Assembly (NCBI GenBank): GCA_002344005.1
Contig: DDTD01000005.1
Coordinates: 1-34,640 of the forward strand
From: Ignavibacteria bacterium UBA2373
GTDB taxonomy: Bacteria > Bacteroidota > Ignavibacteria > Kapaibacteriales > UBA961
DNA: 34,640 bases
Direction: 5' to 3'
Shown here: positions 34,396-34,640 of the stretch, piece by piece
Position numbering within the stretch: the stretch's first letter is position 1
How the letters are laid out: every line of letters starts with the position of its first letter
Made by a program: the position numbers and the translations under genes
The notes under the pieces: model-generated
What the model was told of the DNA's origin: nothing
The model's database searches: none
The model's input: the letters and a program-made list of their open reading frames with translations, nothing else

Positions 34396-34640
34396 TTGTT
34401 CTACGCATCCGAATATCTGTGTGTTGCTGCTCTTGTGCTGTTAGTATTTGCTCTGCTTCTTTCGCTTGCATGTCTTCATCTTTTTCTCGTTTGTCTTTAT
34501 CCCCTCCGCCGGAGGGGTGTCCGCAGGACGGGGTGGTTTCTTCTTTTGGTGGATTTTCTGCTTCTGGAAGTGGATTTTCTGCTTCTGGGGGTGGATTGTT
34601 GGCAACTTTCCCTGAAAATTGACCATCTGGGTCTGTACGG
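34241..34640 (-). CDS. C-terminal part of a reverse-strand protein, possibly RHS-like, running through repeats
   Basis: The reverse frame is open from the right edge to a stop at 34241-34243, about 132 residues, with its start outside the window. The edge-proximal part reads TDPDGQFSGKVANN, which could be the NP-x-DPDG type motif near the end of an RHS core (weak evidence). A 7-residue repeat follows (PPPEAEN, PLPEAEN), then an acidic/basic helical stretch (DKDKREKDEDMQAKEAEQ), then residues encoded by hairpin repeats. The last 55 or so residues derive almost wholly from repeat DNA, so the natural C-terminus may have been replaced. That this frame is expressed as one protein is likely but not proven. 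Confidence 0.45.
   Translation of the reverse strand, partial: RTDPDGQFSGKVANNPPPEAENPLPEAENPPKEETTPSCGHPSGGGDKDKREKDEDMQAKEAEQILTAQEQQHTDIRMRRTKGKKRGAVLFFAPSCPSPLGRYNKILPVGEKKRGANFNQYIHPPRPFRQAH
34501..34540. repeat. Hairpin repeat matching the left edge in inverted orientation
   Basis: CCCCTCC-GCC-GGAGGGG (34501-34517; stem with GGAGGGG) and GTCC-GCA-GGAC (34519-34529) are followed by the GGGGTGGTTTC tail. The reverse complement matches 1162-1200 at all but one of about 39 positions; the difference lies in the loop of the smaller hairpin. It lies inside the partial reverse gene, in frame. Confidence 0.75.
34550..34597. repeat. 21-bp tandem repeat encoding P-x-PEAEN
   Basis: Two full units of 21 bases (34550-34570 and 34571-34591) and the start of a third encode the heptad-like repeat PPPEAEN-PLPEAEN on the reverse strand. 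It is a low-complexity Pro/Glu linker within the partial gene. Confidence 0.6.

Noticed and set aside
34284..34622. Forward 112-codon frame at the right edge
   Set aside because: Antisense of the reverse partial gene and repeats; Ser/Cys/Pro-rich, no protein pattern. The reverse frame, open to the edge, is the better choice.

Overview
The window is about 34.6 kb of a low-to-moderate GC bacterial chromosome. It points to the Bacteroidota/Chlorobi/Ignavibacteria/Kapabacteria (FCB) side of the tree. The evidence is five exported proteins ending in type IX secretion (T9SS) type A sorting domains, a PorE-like envelope protein, SBBP/BNR/Ig/fibronectin-type secreted proteins, genes that mostly lack strong Shine-Dalgarno sites, and hairpin-rich dispersed repeats of a kind I associate with this group. 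The phylum-level guess is moderately confident; a species cannot be named. No tRNA, rRNA, CRISPR array, transposase or integrase was seen.

Left edge (1-1382): an AT-rich stretch that looks like the tail of a polymorphic-toxin locus. It holds the C-terminal part of an unknown protein, a decayed toxin-tip domain and an intact small gene placed like its immunity partner. GC-rich modular hairpin repeats follow. A related repeat cluster, in inverted orientation, sits at the right edge (34168-34540), where it is read through by a partial reverse-strand gene that may be the end of an RHS-like protein.

1383-11884: a reverse-strand HNH endonuclease, then a forward run of carA, a double-OmpA-domain envelope protein, a MoxR-type AAA+ ATPase, a DinB-like protein and an oligopeptide-type substrate-binding lipoprotein, closed by a clear intrinsic terminator. 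After it come an AlbA/Schlafen-type regulator, an LptF/LptG-type permease and an overlapping FAD-dependent oxidoreductase.

12195-19491: a T9SS-sorted putative metalloprotease (HEFFH), a small CxC protein tail-to-tail with clpS, alanine racemase, and a compact operon of a T9SS-sorted protein carrying the GDNDTYP motif, an ECF sigma factor and a membrane-anchored putative anti-sigma factor.

19758-26124 (reverse): an SBBP-repeat giant T9SS cargo, a PorE-like protein (PD40 propeller, carboxypeptidase-regulatory-like domain, OmpA domain) and an SDR oxidoreductase. 26332-29983: fumarylacetoacetate-hydrolase family enzyme, tyrS, a membrane protein and rpe (reverse). 30146-34104: a helical Spy-like exported protein with a sorting domain, then a strong terminator and a convergent BNR/fibronectin-III T9SS cargo.

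Overall the region mixes housekeeping metabolism (pyrimidine/arginine, D-alanine, pentose phosphate, tRNA charging) with envelope and secretion functions. The accessory signals worth following are the toxin/repeat edges, the GDNDTYP-sigma-antisigma operon, the PorE variant and the HEFFH protein with its internal duplication.
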